Below the pieces are notes generated by a model, which made no database searches, was not told the DNA's origin, and was given only the letters and a program-made list of their open reading frames with translations. Below, in pieces: positions 7,977 through 16,719 of a stretch of 64,000 nucleotides of DNA (positions within the stretch are counted from its first letter, which is position 1; the number at the start of each line of letters is the position of its first letter). This stretch comes from JAFEDN01 sp963818985 (GTDB lineage Bacteria; Pseudomonadota; Gammaproteobacteria; Coxiellales; Coxiellaceae). The DNA lies in NCBI GenBank assembly GCA_963818985.1, contig CAWFUJ010000009.1, forward strand, positions 62,001 to 126,000, written 5' to 3'. The translations under genes were made by a program, and so were the position numbers.

Positions 7977-8546
7977 TTATTTTCTTTTTGAAAAACGACT
8001 GCTACGTCGAGGTGTGGCACGTTTAGAAACTAAAGATTTGCTGCTTTTGCGTGGTGAAGAAAGTTTTACAGCAATCTTTTTAAGTGGGTTAACGCTCTGG
8101 CTGGCGTATTTTCTAAAAGTGGATTTACGTGAACGTGGTGTAGACATTCTTTTTGAAGTCTTGCCGCGCAATGAGGTCCTGCTTCCAGCAGATTTGCGTA
8201 AGCCAGATCTTTGGCTAGAAAGGTTTTTACGCGCTGAAGATCTTCTCCTTGATGAACTTGCTGATTTAGGTGCTAAATTAGCCTTTGACCGCGAAGATTT
8301 TCTTCTTTTGCTAGATTTTCCAGCGGAGACGTTTTTTTTCGCAGATTTTCTAAATTCAGCTAATTTCTTTTTTGAACGAGCCTTTTCTGCAGCTAATTTA
8401 GAAGCATGTTGCTTTTTAACTTTTGCTACAGCTGTTTTAACAGCAGCACTTAACTTTTTGCGGGCCTTAATTAATTCCTTTTGTAAACGCGCAACTTGCG
8501 CATTTTTAGCAGGCGCACGTCTTTTCCTGGTTTTTCCAACTGACAT
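7977..8546 (-). CDS. histone H1-like lysine/arginine/serine-rich protein
   Basis: A 189-residue extremely basic protein. Residues 1-70 are Lys/Ala-rich and likely helical (KARKKLSAAVKTAVAKVKK); the rest is a disordered tract of Arg-Ser, Lys-Ser and Ser-Arg repeats (SSSRRRSS, SKSLVSKRATPRRSSRFSKRK end). Such H1-like proteins condense the nucleoid in Coxiella, Chlamydia and related intracellular bacteria; a DNA-binding role here is inferred from composition only. An AGGAG lies 8 bases before the second ATG, so I chose that start over the ATG two codons earlier. The antisense long frame is a shadow. Confidence 0.8.
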   Translation of the reverse strand: MSVGKTRKRRAPAKNAQVARLQKELIKARKKLSAAVKTAVAKVKKQHASKLAAEKARSKKKLAEFRKSAKKNVSAGKSSKRRKSSRSKANLAPKSASSSRRRSSARKNLSSQRSGLRKSAGSRTSLRGKTSKRMSTPRSRKSTFRKYASQSVNPLKKIAVKLSSPRKSSKSLVSKRATPRRSSRFSKRK

Positions 8547-8552
8547 TGTCAT

Positions 8553-8931
8553 TTCTCCTAAAGTTTAGTTAAAAACATAATCTTCTTTATGAAGATATTC
8601 TTAAGTTTACAACAAAGAATCATAAAATCAAGGTTTAAGCTAAAAAAATTCATTTTTTAGCGATTTTTTGCTTATTTTTATATATCTTTAGCATATAAAT
8701 TGTTATAAAGTAACAAGGATTTACCGCAATAAAATTTAAATATGATGTTTTTTAGGTGAAATTCTATATTTTTTTACTTTCATCCTTTAACTAAAAAATT
8801 CAAAGGCATTTTTAAGCTATAAAATTAAGTTTTTTAGCAAAAAAAAAGTGTGTCAACTATCAAAAAAAATGTGTTTGAATATATAGTTCTTCAGATAAAT
8901 AACTAATCTTTACCCATCTGCCATCATTCGA
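8553..8931. other. AT-rich noncoding leader region
   Basis: No supported gene on either strand. Very A/T-rich, with several A-run/T-run hairpins, for example GCTAAAAAA...TTTTTTAGC near 8639-8662. It lies upstream of the H1-like gene (minus strand) and could hold its promoter and a long leader, but no convincing -35/-10 pair stands out. Confidence 0.5.
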
Positions 8932-9027
8932 TCATTGCGACCCAGAACGAAATATTCTTTAAATATCTGGATACGGCGCAGGCCGGTATCCAGATATTTA
9001 AAGAAACTTTGCTCTGAGCTGCAATGA
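8932..9027. repeat. family C palindromic element
   Basis: A 96-bp unit ending in TCATTGC and GCAATGA, with an inner palindrome at 8957-9003 whose 18-bp arms (CTTTAAATATCTGGATAC and complement) are perfect around an 11-base centre. It has the form of a small non-autonomous element; no second copy was seen in this window. Confidence 0.65.
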
Positions 9028-9126
9028 CGTCTGAATCACCGAAAAAATTATTCAGGTTACCAAAAGAAAAAATATGTCTTATAAAATAATTTACCATCGA
9101 TTAAAAATAATTTTCGTAGATAGTCT

Positions 9127-9243
9127 GCGCCATGGAGGATCGCAAGGGGGAGCAGCGCGAAGCGCTCCCCCTTCATTCCGAGCATCGGCTCCGCCGAGCG
9201 AAGGATATAAACAGAAAGAATTCTCGCTGTACTCAGCGAGAAT
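9127..9243. repeat. family B repeat, copy 1
   Basis: About 117 bp closely matching, in inverted orientation, the sequence at 42047-42166. It contains the block CGCGAAGCGCTCCCCCTT preceded by its hairpin partner AAGGGGGAGC, a CGGCTCCGCCGAGCG palindrome, and a GAATTCTCGCTG...CAGCGAGAATTC palindrome at its end. It directly precedes the antiporter gene (about 18 bp before its ATG), so it may carry or alter that gene's leader. Confidence 0.8.
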
Positions 9244-9260
9244 TCGTGTAAAATTACCGA

Positions 9261-10433
9261 ATGTTCGAACATCAACTCATTCTTGCACTCTTTTTAATTT
9301 TTGCTGGCGCTGCAGTGTTATCCACAGTTGCGTTATTAACGCATCAGTCTATGCTAGTTGCCTACATGGTGCTTGGAATACTATTAGGTCCATGGGGGCT
9401 TAAAGTAATAAAAGATCCACAAATTATTCGTCATGTAGGTGACATAGGTATTCTCTTTTTATTATTTCTATTAGGCCTACATTTACCGCCACAAAAGTTA
9501 TGGCATATGCTTAAAAAAGTGAGTTGGGTAGGTTTTATGAGTTCTCTCATTTTCCTAATAGTTGGCTTTTTGATAATGTGGTGGTTCGGATTTACGATCA
9601 CCGAATGTTTAGTCATCGGTGCAGCAGTCATGTTCTCAAGTACAATTATCGGCATAAAACTACTACCAACAACCACATTACATCATCAGCATACCGGGGA
9701 AGTGATGATCAGTGTGTTGTTATGGCAAGATTTACTGGCGATTGTGGTTTTGTTATTACTTCGGGCGATGACTGCTGCCAGCGGTAATATATATATAGAC
9801 GTGGGCCTAGTTATTATAGCCTTACCATTTTTATTAATCTTGGCTTACTTTGCAGAAAAATTTCTTTTAAGTAAGTTGCTGGCCAAATTTAATCGCATTA
9901 AAGAATATTTATTCTTATTATCCATTGCCTGGTGCTTAAGTATGGCTCAATTAGCCGTTTTATTTGGCTTATCGGCGGAAATTGGTGCTTTTATTGCGGG
10001 TGTTAGTTTAGCCGCAAGTCCAATTGCGTTTTATATTGCCGAAAGTCTAAAGCCAGTACGCGATTTCTTTTTGGTGATGTTTTTCTTTTCAGTGGGTGCA
10101 ATTTTTAATTTGAATTATTTATCCATTGTGATTATTCCTGCCATTTTGCTAACGGCATTATTATTGGTAATAAAACCATTTGCCTTCCGCTTTTTATTGC
10201 AACAGGTTGGTGAAACTAAATCAGTAGCTTGGGAAGTTGGCGTGCGCTTAGGGCAAATTAGCGAATTTTCTTTGATTATCGCTTATGTGGGATTAGATTA
10301 TCGTTTGATTAGCGACGTTGCAGCAAACTGTATCCAAGCCGCGGTTATTATATCTTTTATCGTTTCCTCTTATTGGGTGGTGATGCGATTCCCCACCCCT
10401 GTCGCCTTATCAGATCGACTGCGTCGCGATTAG
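9261..10433 (+). CDS. KefB-like cation:proton antiporter (CPA2)
   Basis: A 390-residue inner-membrane protein with about 12 hydrophobic segments, matching the Na+/H+ exchanger domain of the monovalent cation:proton antiporter-2 family. Typical features are GILFLLFLLGLHLPPQKL near residues 60-80, the ion-site helices with a conserved Asp (LLWQDLLAIVVL), and GLSAEIGAFIAGVSLA. The cytoplasmic TrkA-N/RCK domain of KefB/KefC is absent, so it is unlikely to be glutathione-gated in the same way; the ion is not predictable. The ATG lies just after family B copy 1 and lacks a clear ribosome site. Confidence 0.88.
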   Translation: MFEHQLILALFLIFAGAAVLSTVALLTHQSMLVAYMVLGILLGPWGLKVIKDPQIIRHVGDIGILFLLFLLGLHLPPQKLWHMLKKVSWVGFMSSLIFLIVGFLIMWWFGFTITECLVIGAAVMFSSTIIGIKLLPTTTLHHQHTGEVMISVLLWQDLLAIVVLLLLRAMTAASGNIYIDVGLVIIALPFLLILAYFAEKFLLSKLLAKFNRIKEYLFLLSIAWCLSMAQLAVLFGLSAEIGAFIAGVSLAASPIAFYIAESLKPVRDFFLVMFFFSVGAIFNLNYLSIVIIPAILLTALLLVIKPFAFRFLLQQVGETKSVAWEVGVRLGQISEFSLIIAYVGLDYRLISDVAANCIQAAVIISFIVSSYWVVMRFPTPVALSDRLRRD

Positions 10434-10538
10434 CCCAGGTGCCTTCATCCCACGGCTTGAACGCGAGATGACAGGCATTATTGCCTAATCAACCTGAATC
10501 GGTGACAATAGCGCATCCTTTATTCCAACCTAGGAAAC

Positions 10539-13208
10539 ATGATGGTTAATTCAACTCAAACTTCAGATATAGATGCAAACGAAACCAAAGAATGGTTAGA
10601 CGCCCTAGCTTCAGTCATTAAATATGAAGGGCGTGAGCGAGCCGGATTTTTATTGAATCAATTAATTCAAAAAGCGCGCCGGGCAATGGTGCCTATTCAA
10701 GATACTCGAACCCCTTATGTCAATACTATTATTGTTAAAGATCAAGCTCCTCTTCCCGACGATGGAGTGATGTTAGCAAGGCTCACCGACATCATGCGTT
10801 GGAACGCGATTGCGATGGTGTTAAAGACCACAAAGAAAAAACCTGAATTAGGTGGACACCTGGCTAGTTATGCCTCCATCGCCACTTTGTTTGAAGTGGG
10901 TTTACAATATTTTTTTAAGGCTGCCAATGCCGAGCAGGATGGCGATTTAATTTTTTACCAAGGACATGCTTCTCCAGGTCTTTATGCGCGCGCTTTTTTA
11001 GAGGGTCGATTAGAAGCCGAACATTTAGATCATTTTCGTCAGGAAATATTTAACCCCAAAAGTGTTTCATCTTATCCCCATCCCTGGTTAATGCCAGATT
11101 TTTGGCAGTTTCCGGTGGTGTCGATGGGCTTGGGGCCCATCATGGCGATTTATCAAGCACGCTTTCTAAAGTATTTAAATCATCGCGGATTAGCAGATAC
11201 CTCTCACCGTCACGTCTGGGCGTTTTGTGGCGATGGTGAAATGGGCGAACCTGAATCATTAGGCGCAATTAATATCGCCGGTCGAGAGGGGCTAGATAAT
11301 TTAATATTTGTGATTAATTGTAATTTGCAGCGCTTAGACGGCCCAGTATGGGGCAATGGCCAAATTATCCAGGAATATGAAGGCGTATTTCGTGGCGCCG
11401 GTTGGAATGTAATAAAAGTTATTTGGGGTAGTGGATGGGATCGGTTATTTGCGAAAGATAAAACCGGGATTTTATTAAAAAGAGTCAATGAATTGATTGA
11501 TGGTGAATATCAAAACTTTAGTTCAAAAGATGGCGCTTATATACGTGAACATTTCTTCGGTAAATATCCTGAATTGTTAAAATTAGTAGAGGATATGAGT
11601 GACGAAGATTTGAAAGCGCTCCAAGATGGCGGTCACGATCCTAAAAAAGTGTATGCTGCCTATGCGGCTGCGGTTGCACACGTCGGGCAACCGACGGTGA
11701 TATTAGCTAAAACCGTCAAGGGTTATGGATTAGGCGCCGCCGGTGAGGGATTAAACGTCGCTCATAATACTAAAAAAATGGCTGATGAAGCGGTGACAGC
11801 CTTTCTTAAACGCTTTAATCTCCCTTTAACGCCTGAGCAGGCCAGTCAGTTGCAATATTATCATCCCGGCGAAGAGAGTGCAGAAATTAAATATTTACAT
11901 GCACAGCGGAAAAAATTAGGCGGGTATTTGCCCGCACGTCAGGTGCATTCAACACCGTTAAAAACGCCTGAGTTATCAGCTTTTCAATCCCAGTTAGCAG
12001 GATCCGATGGACGTGAGGTCTCGACAACGATGAGCTTTGGTCGAATTTTATCGGTTTTATTGAAAGATGAAGTGATCAAACAGCGCATTGTGCCTATTGT
12101 CGCGGATGAAACTCGAACTTTTGGCTTAGAAGGATTTTTTCGTCAAATTGGTATTTACTCACCATGGGGACAACTTTATCTTCCCGAAGATAAACACCTA
12201 TTAATGTATTACCATGAGGACACCAAGGGTCAAATTTTGCAGGAGGGCATTAGCGAAGCCGGAGCAATGGCAAGCTGGATAGCGGCTGGCACGGCCTACA
12301 TGACAACTGGCTTACCGATGATTCCTATTTACATTTATTATTCTATGTTTGGCTATCAGCGTTTTGGAGATTTAGTCTGGGCTGCTGCAGACTCCCGTGC
12401 GCGTGGATTTATTCTAGGTGGTACCGCTGGCCGAACCACTTTAGCTGGCGAAGGATTACAGCATCAGGATGGACATAATCTCTTGATGTTTAGTTTTGTC
12501 CCCAATTGCATTTCATACGATCCTACTTTTTCTTATGAATTGGCGGTTATTTTTCAAGAAGGGTTACGTCGCATGTTTCATAAAGAAGAAGATGTTTTTT
12601 ATTATATTACGCTAATGAATGAAAATTATTCTCATCCAGCCATGCCTGAGGGGGTGGAAACAGGAATTATAAAAGGTATGTATTTGTTTAACACCACTGG
12701 CAACCAATCAACCCGACGTGTGCGTTTACTAGGATCGGGCACTATTTTACGGGAAGTGATCGGCGCCGCTAATATTTTAATAAAAGATTTTAATATCGGT
12801 GCGGATATCTATAGTGTGACCAGCTTTAATGAATTACACCGCGATCTGATTGCAGTTGAACGTGCGAATCGTTTATTTCCTTCTGCTAAACGACAGTTAA
12901 CTTATGTCGAACAATGTTTAGGTGAAAGTGATGCACCGGTTATTGCTGCCACCGATTATATTCGATTATATGCAGACCAAATTCGCTCTGCGGTCTGCTC
13001 GCCTTACTATGTATTAGGAACCGATGGATTTGGTCGGAGCGACACCCGAGTTGCCTTACGGGATTTTTTTGAAGTGGATGCAAAAATGATTGCATATACC
13101 GCTTTAAAAGCTTTGGCAGATCAAGGACAATTTAAAACTGAGGATTTAACAGCGGCGATTAAAACATTAGGTATCGATCCAAATCGTCCTTTGCCGACCA
13201 CAGTATAA
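10539..13208 (+). CDS. aceE: pyruvate dehydrogenase E1 component
   Basis: The 889-residue homodimeric E1 decarboxylates pyruvate and reductively acetylates the lipoyl arm of E2, using thiamine diphosphate. Length equals the E. coli enzyme (887). The ThDP/Mg motif is clear from residue 230: CGDGEMGEPES ... NCNLQRLDGPV. HASPGLYARAFLEGR, SYPHPWLMPDFWQFP and the EGLQHQDGHN loop are all conserved. It starts the aceE-aceF-lpdA operon with a 19-bp gap to aceF. AGGAAAC lies just before the tandem ATGATG start; either Met could be used. No pdhR-like regulator lies next to it. Confidence 0.97.
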   Translation: MMVNSTQTSDIDANETKEWLDALASVIKYEGRERAGFLLNQLIQKARRAMVPIQDTRTPYVNTIIVKDQAPLPDDGVMLARLTDIMRWNAIAMVLKTTKKKPELGGHLASYASIATLFEVGLQYFFKAANAEQDGDLIFYQGHASPGLYARAFLEGRLEAEHLDHFRQEIFNPKSVSSYPHPWLMPDFWQFPVVSMGLGPIMAIYQARFLKYLNHRGLADTSHRHVWAFCGDGEMGEPESLGAINIAGREGLDNLIFVINCNLQRLDGPVWGNGQIIQEYEGVFRGAGWNVIKVIWGSGWDRLFAKDKTGILLKRVNELIDGEYQNFSSKDGAYIREHFFGKYPELLKLVEDMSDEDLKALQDGGHDPKKVYAAYAAAVAHVGQPTVILAKTVKGYGLGAAGEGLNVAHNTKKMADEAVTAFLKRFNLPLTPEQASQLQYYHPGEESAEIKYLHAQRKKLGGYLPARQVHSTPLKTPELSAFQSQLAGSDGREVSTTMSFGRILSVLLKDEVIKQRIVPIVADETRTFGLEGFFRQIGIYSPWGQLYLPEDKHLLMYYHEDTKGQILQEGISEAGAMASWIAAGTAYMTTGLPMIPIYIYYSMFGYQRFGDLVWAAADSRARGFILGGTAGRTTLAGEGLQHQDGHNLLMFSFVPNCISYDPTFSYELAVIFQEGLRRMFHKEEDVFYYITLMNENYSHPAMPEGVETGIIKGMYLFNTTGNQSTRRVRLLGSGTILREVIGAANILIKDFNIGADIYSVTSFNELHRDLIAVERANRLFPSAKRQLTYVEQCLGESDAPVIAATDYIRLYADQIRSAVCSPYYVLGTDGFGRSDTRVALRDFFEVDAKMIAYTALKALADQGQFKTEDLTAAIKTLGIDPNRPLPTTV

Positions 13209-13227
13209 TCTTTTAAGGAGTTGTGTT

Positions 13228-14523
13228 ATGGGAAATATTGTTAAAGTGCCTGATATTGGCGGTGCAAAAAACGTAGATGTGATTGAGGTATTAGTGAAAG
13301 CGGGTGATACCATCAACAAGGATGCGTCGCTCATAACCTTGGAAGGTGATAAAGCCACGATGGAAGTTCCATCCACCATCGCTGGTGTCATTAAAAAAGT
13401 GATGATTAAGGTGGGCGATAAAGTTTCTGAAGGTGATCCTATAGTTGAAATTGAAACCGAGGAAAAAACCACAGAAGAAACCAAGGAAGATAAAAGTAAG
13501 CAAGCGGCAGAAAAACCTGCTGCTCCAACAAAAAAAGAAAAAGAGCAAGAAAAAGTTAAAGAGCCTGAAAAAGCTGAAGCAGCCAAAGAAACCGAAGAAG
13601 AGGAAGAAGAAGATGAAGGAGATATCCATGCAGGTCCAGGCGTGCGACGTCTAGCTCGCGAATTTGGCATTGATTTAACAACCATCAGCGGCAGCGGCGC
13701 CAAAAATCGTATATTGAAAGAGGATTTGCAAAAATATGTCAAGCAACGTTTATCCTCTGCAGGTCCCTCTGTAGCAGGGTTGGGTTTAGCTCCTGCACCA
13801 CAAATTGATTTCAGCAAATTTGGCGAAATTGCATCCAAGCCTTTAACTAAAATCCAGAAAATTTCCGGGCCTGCTTTGCATCGAAACTGGGTGAGTATTC
13901 CACATATCACCCAATTTGGCGAAGCCGATATCACCGAATTGGAAGCGTTTAGACAGCAAAGCAAAGCCCAGATCAATGGCGAGGAAGTAAAATTAACACC
14001 GTTAGTTTTTATTATGAAAGCAGTGGTTGCGGCCTTACAAAAATTTCCGCGTTTTAATTCATCGTTGGCGAATGATGGAGACCAGCTTATTTTGAAGAAA
14101 TATTTTCATATTGGTGTGGCCGTGGACACGCCTAACGGTTTGGTGGTGCCAGTGATTCGCGACGTTGACAAAAAAGGCTTATCGACTTTAGCAAAAGAGT
14201 TAAATCAGCTTAGTCACAAAGCCCGTGAAACTGGGCTGAGCATGGCCGATATGCAAGGCGGCTGCTTTAGCATTTCCAGCTTAGGAGGGATAGGCGGCTC
14301 TGCGTTTACGCCCATCATTAACGCACCAGAAGTAGCCATTTTAGGCGTATCGCGGTCACAAACAAAGCCTGTTTATGATGAACACGGTATGCAGTGGTTG
14401 CCACGCTTAATGTTGCCCTTATCTTTATCCTATGACCATCGAGTCATAGATGGTGCGGACGGGGCTCGATTTATGATGTATTTAATTAGTCGTTTAACTG
14501 ATATTAGAACTTTATTATTATAG
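13228..14523 (+). CDS. aceF: dihydrolipoamide acetyltransferase (E2)
   Basis: A 431-residue E2 that transfers acetyl from lipoate to CoA and forms the complex core. Order: one lipoyl domain (residues 1-76, lipoylated Lys about 42 in EGDKATMEVP), a linker (77-130), a peripheral-subunit-binding domain (about 135-170, GPGVRRLAREFGIDL), then the catalytic domain with SYDHRVIDGADGARF (His about 403). E. coli has three lipoyl domains; one is common elsewhere. The linker is unusual: rather than Ala/Pro-rich it is Lys/Glu-rich and ends in a Glu/Asp run. AAGGAG lies before the ATG. Confidence 0.96.
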   Translation: MGNIVKVPDIGGAKNVDVIEVLVKAGDTINKDASLITLEGDKATMEVPSTIAGVIKKVMIKVGDKVSEGDPIVEIETEEKTTEETKEDKSKQAAEKPAAPTKKEKEQEKVKEPEKAEAAKETEEEEEEDEGDIHAGPGVRRLAREFGIDLTTISGSGAKNRILKEDLQKYVKQRLSSAGPSVAGLGLAPAPQIDFSKFGEIASKPLTKIQKISGPALHRNWVSIPHITQFGEADITELEAFRQQSKAQINGEEVKLTPLVFIMKAVVAALQKFPRFNSSLANDGDQLILKKYFHIGVAVDTPNGLVVPVIRDVDKKGLSTLAKELNQLSHKARETGLSMADMQGGCFSISSLGGIGGSAFTPIINAPEVAILGVSRSQTKPVYDEHGMQWLPRLMLPLSLSYDHRVIDGADGARFMMYLISRLTDIRTLLL

Positions 14524-14536
14524 TTTTGGAGGTACC

Positions 14537-15961
14537 ATGGCATCTGAAGTAATAAAAACAGAGGTTGTTGTTTTAGGAAGTGGCCCAGGCGGTTACAGCG
14601 CTGCATTCCGCGCGGCTGATTTAGGTAAAAAAGTAACTTTGATAGAGCGCTATGAAACGTTAGGTGGGGTTTGTTTAAATGTGGGTTGTATACCATCTAA
14701 AGCGTTACTACATGCCGCAAAAGTCATTGAAGATGCTGCAGAAATGACTGAATTTGGACTCAATTTTTCTAAACCAACCATCGACGTGAAAAAATTACGC
14801 GCTTGGAAAGAAGATGTCGTCAAAAAGTTAACTGGCGGTTTAAAAGCGATGGCTAAGCAACGTCAAGTGCAAGTGGTCAAGGGTGAAGGCCAATTCAGTG
14901 GCGCGCATGAAATCACAGTGACTGATGGTAAGAATAAACAAACTATTCAATTTGAAAATGCCATTATTGCTGCGGGTTCATTACCAGTTAAATTACCGTT
15001 TATTCCAGAAGATCCACGCATCGTTGATTCTACCGGCGCGCTTGAATTAGAGGGCACGGATCAAGAATGGTTAGTCCTAGGAGGTGGCATTATCGGCTTG
15101 GAAATGGCAACGGTTTATCATGCTTTAGGGGCAAAAGTTACCGTAGTTGAAATGCTCGGCCAAATCATTCCAGGTGCAGATGCCGACCTTGTTCAACCCT
15201 TACATAAACGCATTGCCAAACGCTATGCCAATATCTTATTAAAAACCCGCGTGAGCAAGGTCGAGCCGAAAAAAGATGGTTTATGGGTGACATTTGAAGG
15301 GGAACAAACACCGAAAACCAATCCGCAGCGTTTTGATCGTATATTAGTGGCGGTTGGTCGTAAGCCCAATGGTAAGCTGATCGGTGCTGAAAAAGCCGGA
15401 GTGAACGTGGATGATCGAGGTTTTATTAAAGTTGACAATCAATTACGCACAAATATATCGCACATATTTGCTATAGGTGATATAGTTGGCAACCCCATGC
15501 TCGCCCATAAATCCTCTGCAGAAGGGCGGTTAGCCGCTGAAGTGATTGCGGGCAAGAAGCATTTTTTTGATCCTAAATGCATTCCTTCGGTGGCGTATAC
15601 GGATCCTGAAGTTGCCTGGGCTGGAATCACCGAAACTCAAGCCAAAGAGCAGGGTATCTCTTATAAAAAAGGTGTATTTCCATGGATGGCTTCAGGTCGA
15701 GCTTTATCGCTTAACCGCGGGGAAGGGTTTACTAAATTGATTTTTAACGAACAAGGCCGAATTATTGGTGCTGGTATTGTTGGCGTCAATGCGGGCGATT
15801 TGATTTCTGAGGTGGCATTAGCCATTGAAATGGGTTGTGATGCAGAAGATATCGCATTGACTATCCATCCTCACCCAACTTTGTCGGAATCAGTGATGAT
15901 GGCGGCAGAGATATTTGAAGGAACGATTACGGATTTATATCTTCCCAAAAAGAAAGAATAG
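14537..15961 (+). CDS. lpdA: dihydrolipoamide dehydrogenase (E3)
   Basis: A 474-residue FAD flavoprotein that reoxidises dihydrolipoamide with NAD+. Visible: FAD motif GSGPGGYSAAFRA at 14-26, redox disulfide Cys46-Cys51 in GGVCLNVGCIPSK, NAD motif LGGGIIGLEMA, second FAD contact AIGDIVG, and the dimer-interface base HPHPTLSE near the C-terminus. It is the last gene of the pyruvate dehydrogenase operon, 13 bp after aceF, with GGAGG before the ATG. It would also serve 2-oxoglutarate dehydrogenase and glycine cleavage if present elsewhere. Confidence 0.97.
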   Translation: MASEVIKTEVVVLGSGPGGYSAAFRAADLGKKVTLIERYETLGGVCLNVGCIPSKALLHAAKVIEDAAEMTEFGLNFSKPTIDVKKLRAWKEDVVKKLTGGLKAMAKQRQVQVVKGEGQFSGAHEITVTDGKNKQTIQFENAIIAAGSLPVKLPFIPEDPRIVDSTGALELEGTDQEWLVLGGGIIGLEMATVYHALGAKVTVVEMLGQIIPGADADLVQPLHKRIAKRYANILLKTRVSKVEPKKDGLWVTFEGEQTPKTNPQRFDRILVAVGRKPNGKLIGAEKAGVNVDDRGFIKVDNQLRTNISHIFAIGDIVGNPMLAHKSSAEGRLAAEVIAGKKHFFDPKCIPSVAYTDPEVAWAGITETQAKEQGISYKKGVFPWMASGRALSLNRGEGFTKLIFNEQGRIIGAGIVGVNAGDLISEVALAIEMGCDAEDIALTIHPHPTLSESVMMAAEIFEGTITDLYLPKKKE

Positions 15962-15976
15962 AAGATTATTGCAAAT

Positions 15977-16005
15977 AATCCCCTCTCCTTCCGGGCGAGG
16001 GGATT
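15977..16005 (+). terminator. possible hairpin after the pdh operon
   Basis: A 9-bp stem AATCCCCTC/GAGGGGATT with an 11-base loop lies 15 bp after the lpdA stop. There is no T-run after it, so it may stabilise the mRNA end or attenuate rather than fully terminate. Confidence 0.45.
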
Positions 16006-16043
16006 TAGAGTGTTAATATAATATAAAAATAGAGGTATGAATT

Positions 16044-16685
16044 ATGCGTAACCCCACAACTTTACATAAACCATTGATGAGCTTGGCCAGGCAATTGATA
16101 GAAGCTTTTGCACTCATCCCTACTTTCATCACTTTTAGTGGAGTGATTCAAAAAGATAAAGGTCCTAATTCATTAGAATTGGTGATCAATGACTCGGCAA
16201 AACATGGATTATTGGGAGTGATTTTAACGACTTCGGTTTTAAAATCAGTTGAAGAATTTGAAACAAAAATTCCTGCAGAAAGTAAAACTAATCGTATGGT
16301 CCGAATCTGCGAACCCGCGTGTAAATCACTTGTGATTACTTATGCCCTAGGGCTTGATGGTTTGATGAAAAAGATGGATAAAGAGCAACATCCTCTTTTA
16401 CTATACCCGGCATTTGGTTCATTTTTTCTGATTATGGGGCGTCGAGCGTTGGTGGCTTTTCAAGAAGGCAGTAAGTGGACTGGAAACCTCCTTGCGATCG
16501 CCGCTCTAAGTAACATAGTTGCGGCTATTGGAGTGTATAAAGAAGATGAACAGATGTCCATGATCTCATTGCTATGCGGAGCTGGCGCTTGTGCTGGACT
16601 CTTTGCTATACAAGCCAAAACGATCCTTCTCACCCCTCGTCCGCAAGGAGAAGCAATTCCCTTATTGGAATTTACCTCTCCTTAA
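16044..16685 (+). CDS. orphan membrane protein
   Basis: I do not recognise this 213-residue protein. It has several moderately hydrophobic stretches (around residues 20-36, 52-66, 96-106, 122-135, 148-160, 170-188), consistent with four to six membrane passes, and no motif I can name. GAGG precedes the ATG and a TATAAT-like sequence (16018-16024 region) lies upstream. It sits between lpdA and a PAP2 enzyme on the same strand, but the spacing (82 bp from lpdA) suggests its own promoter. Confidence 0.65.
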   Translation: MRNPTTLHKPLMSLARQLIEAFALIPTFITFSGVIQKDKGPNSLELVINDSAKHGLLGVILTTSVLKSVEEFETKIPAESKTNRMVRICEPACKSLVITYALGLDGLMKKMDKEQHPLLLYPAFGSFFLIMGRRALVAFQEGSKWTGNLLAIAALSNIVAAIGVYKEDEQMSMISLLCGAGACAGLFAIQAKTILLTPRPQGEAIPLLEFTSP

Positions 16686-16719
16686 TGTTCCCTTAAGGTT
16701 AAATGGCTATAATGTACGG

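Noticed and set aside
7963..8568. 201-codon plus-strand frame opposite the H1-like gene
   Set aside because: Leu/Arg/Phe-rich composition is the mirror of the Lys/Ser/Arg codons of the real gene; no ribosome site or known motif.
10441..10475. Degenerate CATCCCACGG...GAGATGACA palindrome before aceE
   Set aside because: Resembles family D but the arms mismatch at several positions; too weak to list as a repeat copy.
13291..13976. Phe- and Ser-rich minus-strand frames within aceF
   Set aside because: Shadows of the Lys/Glu-rich AceF linker.
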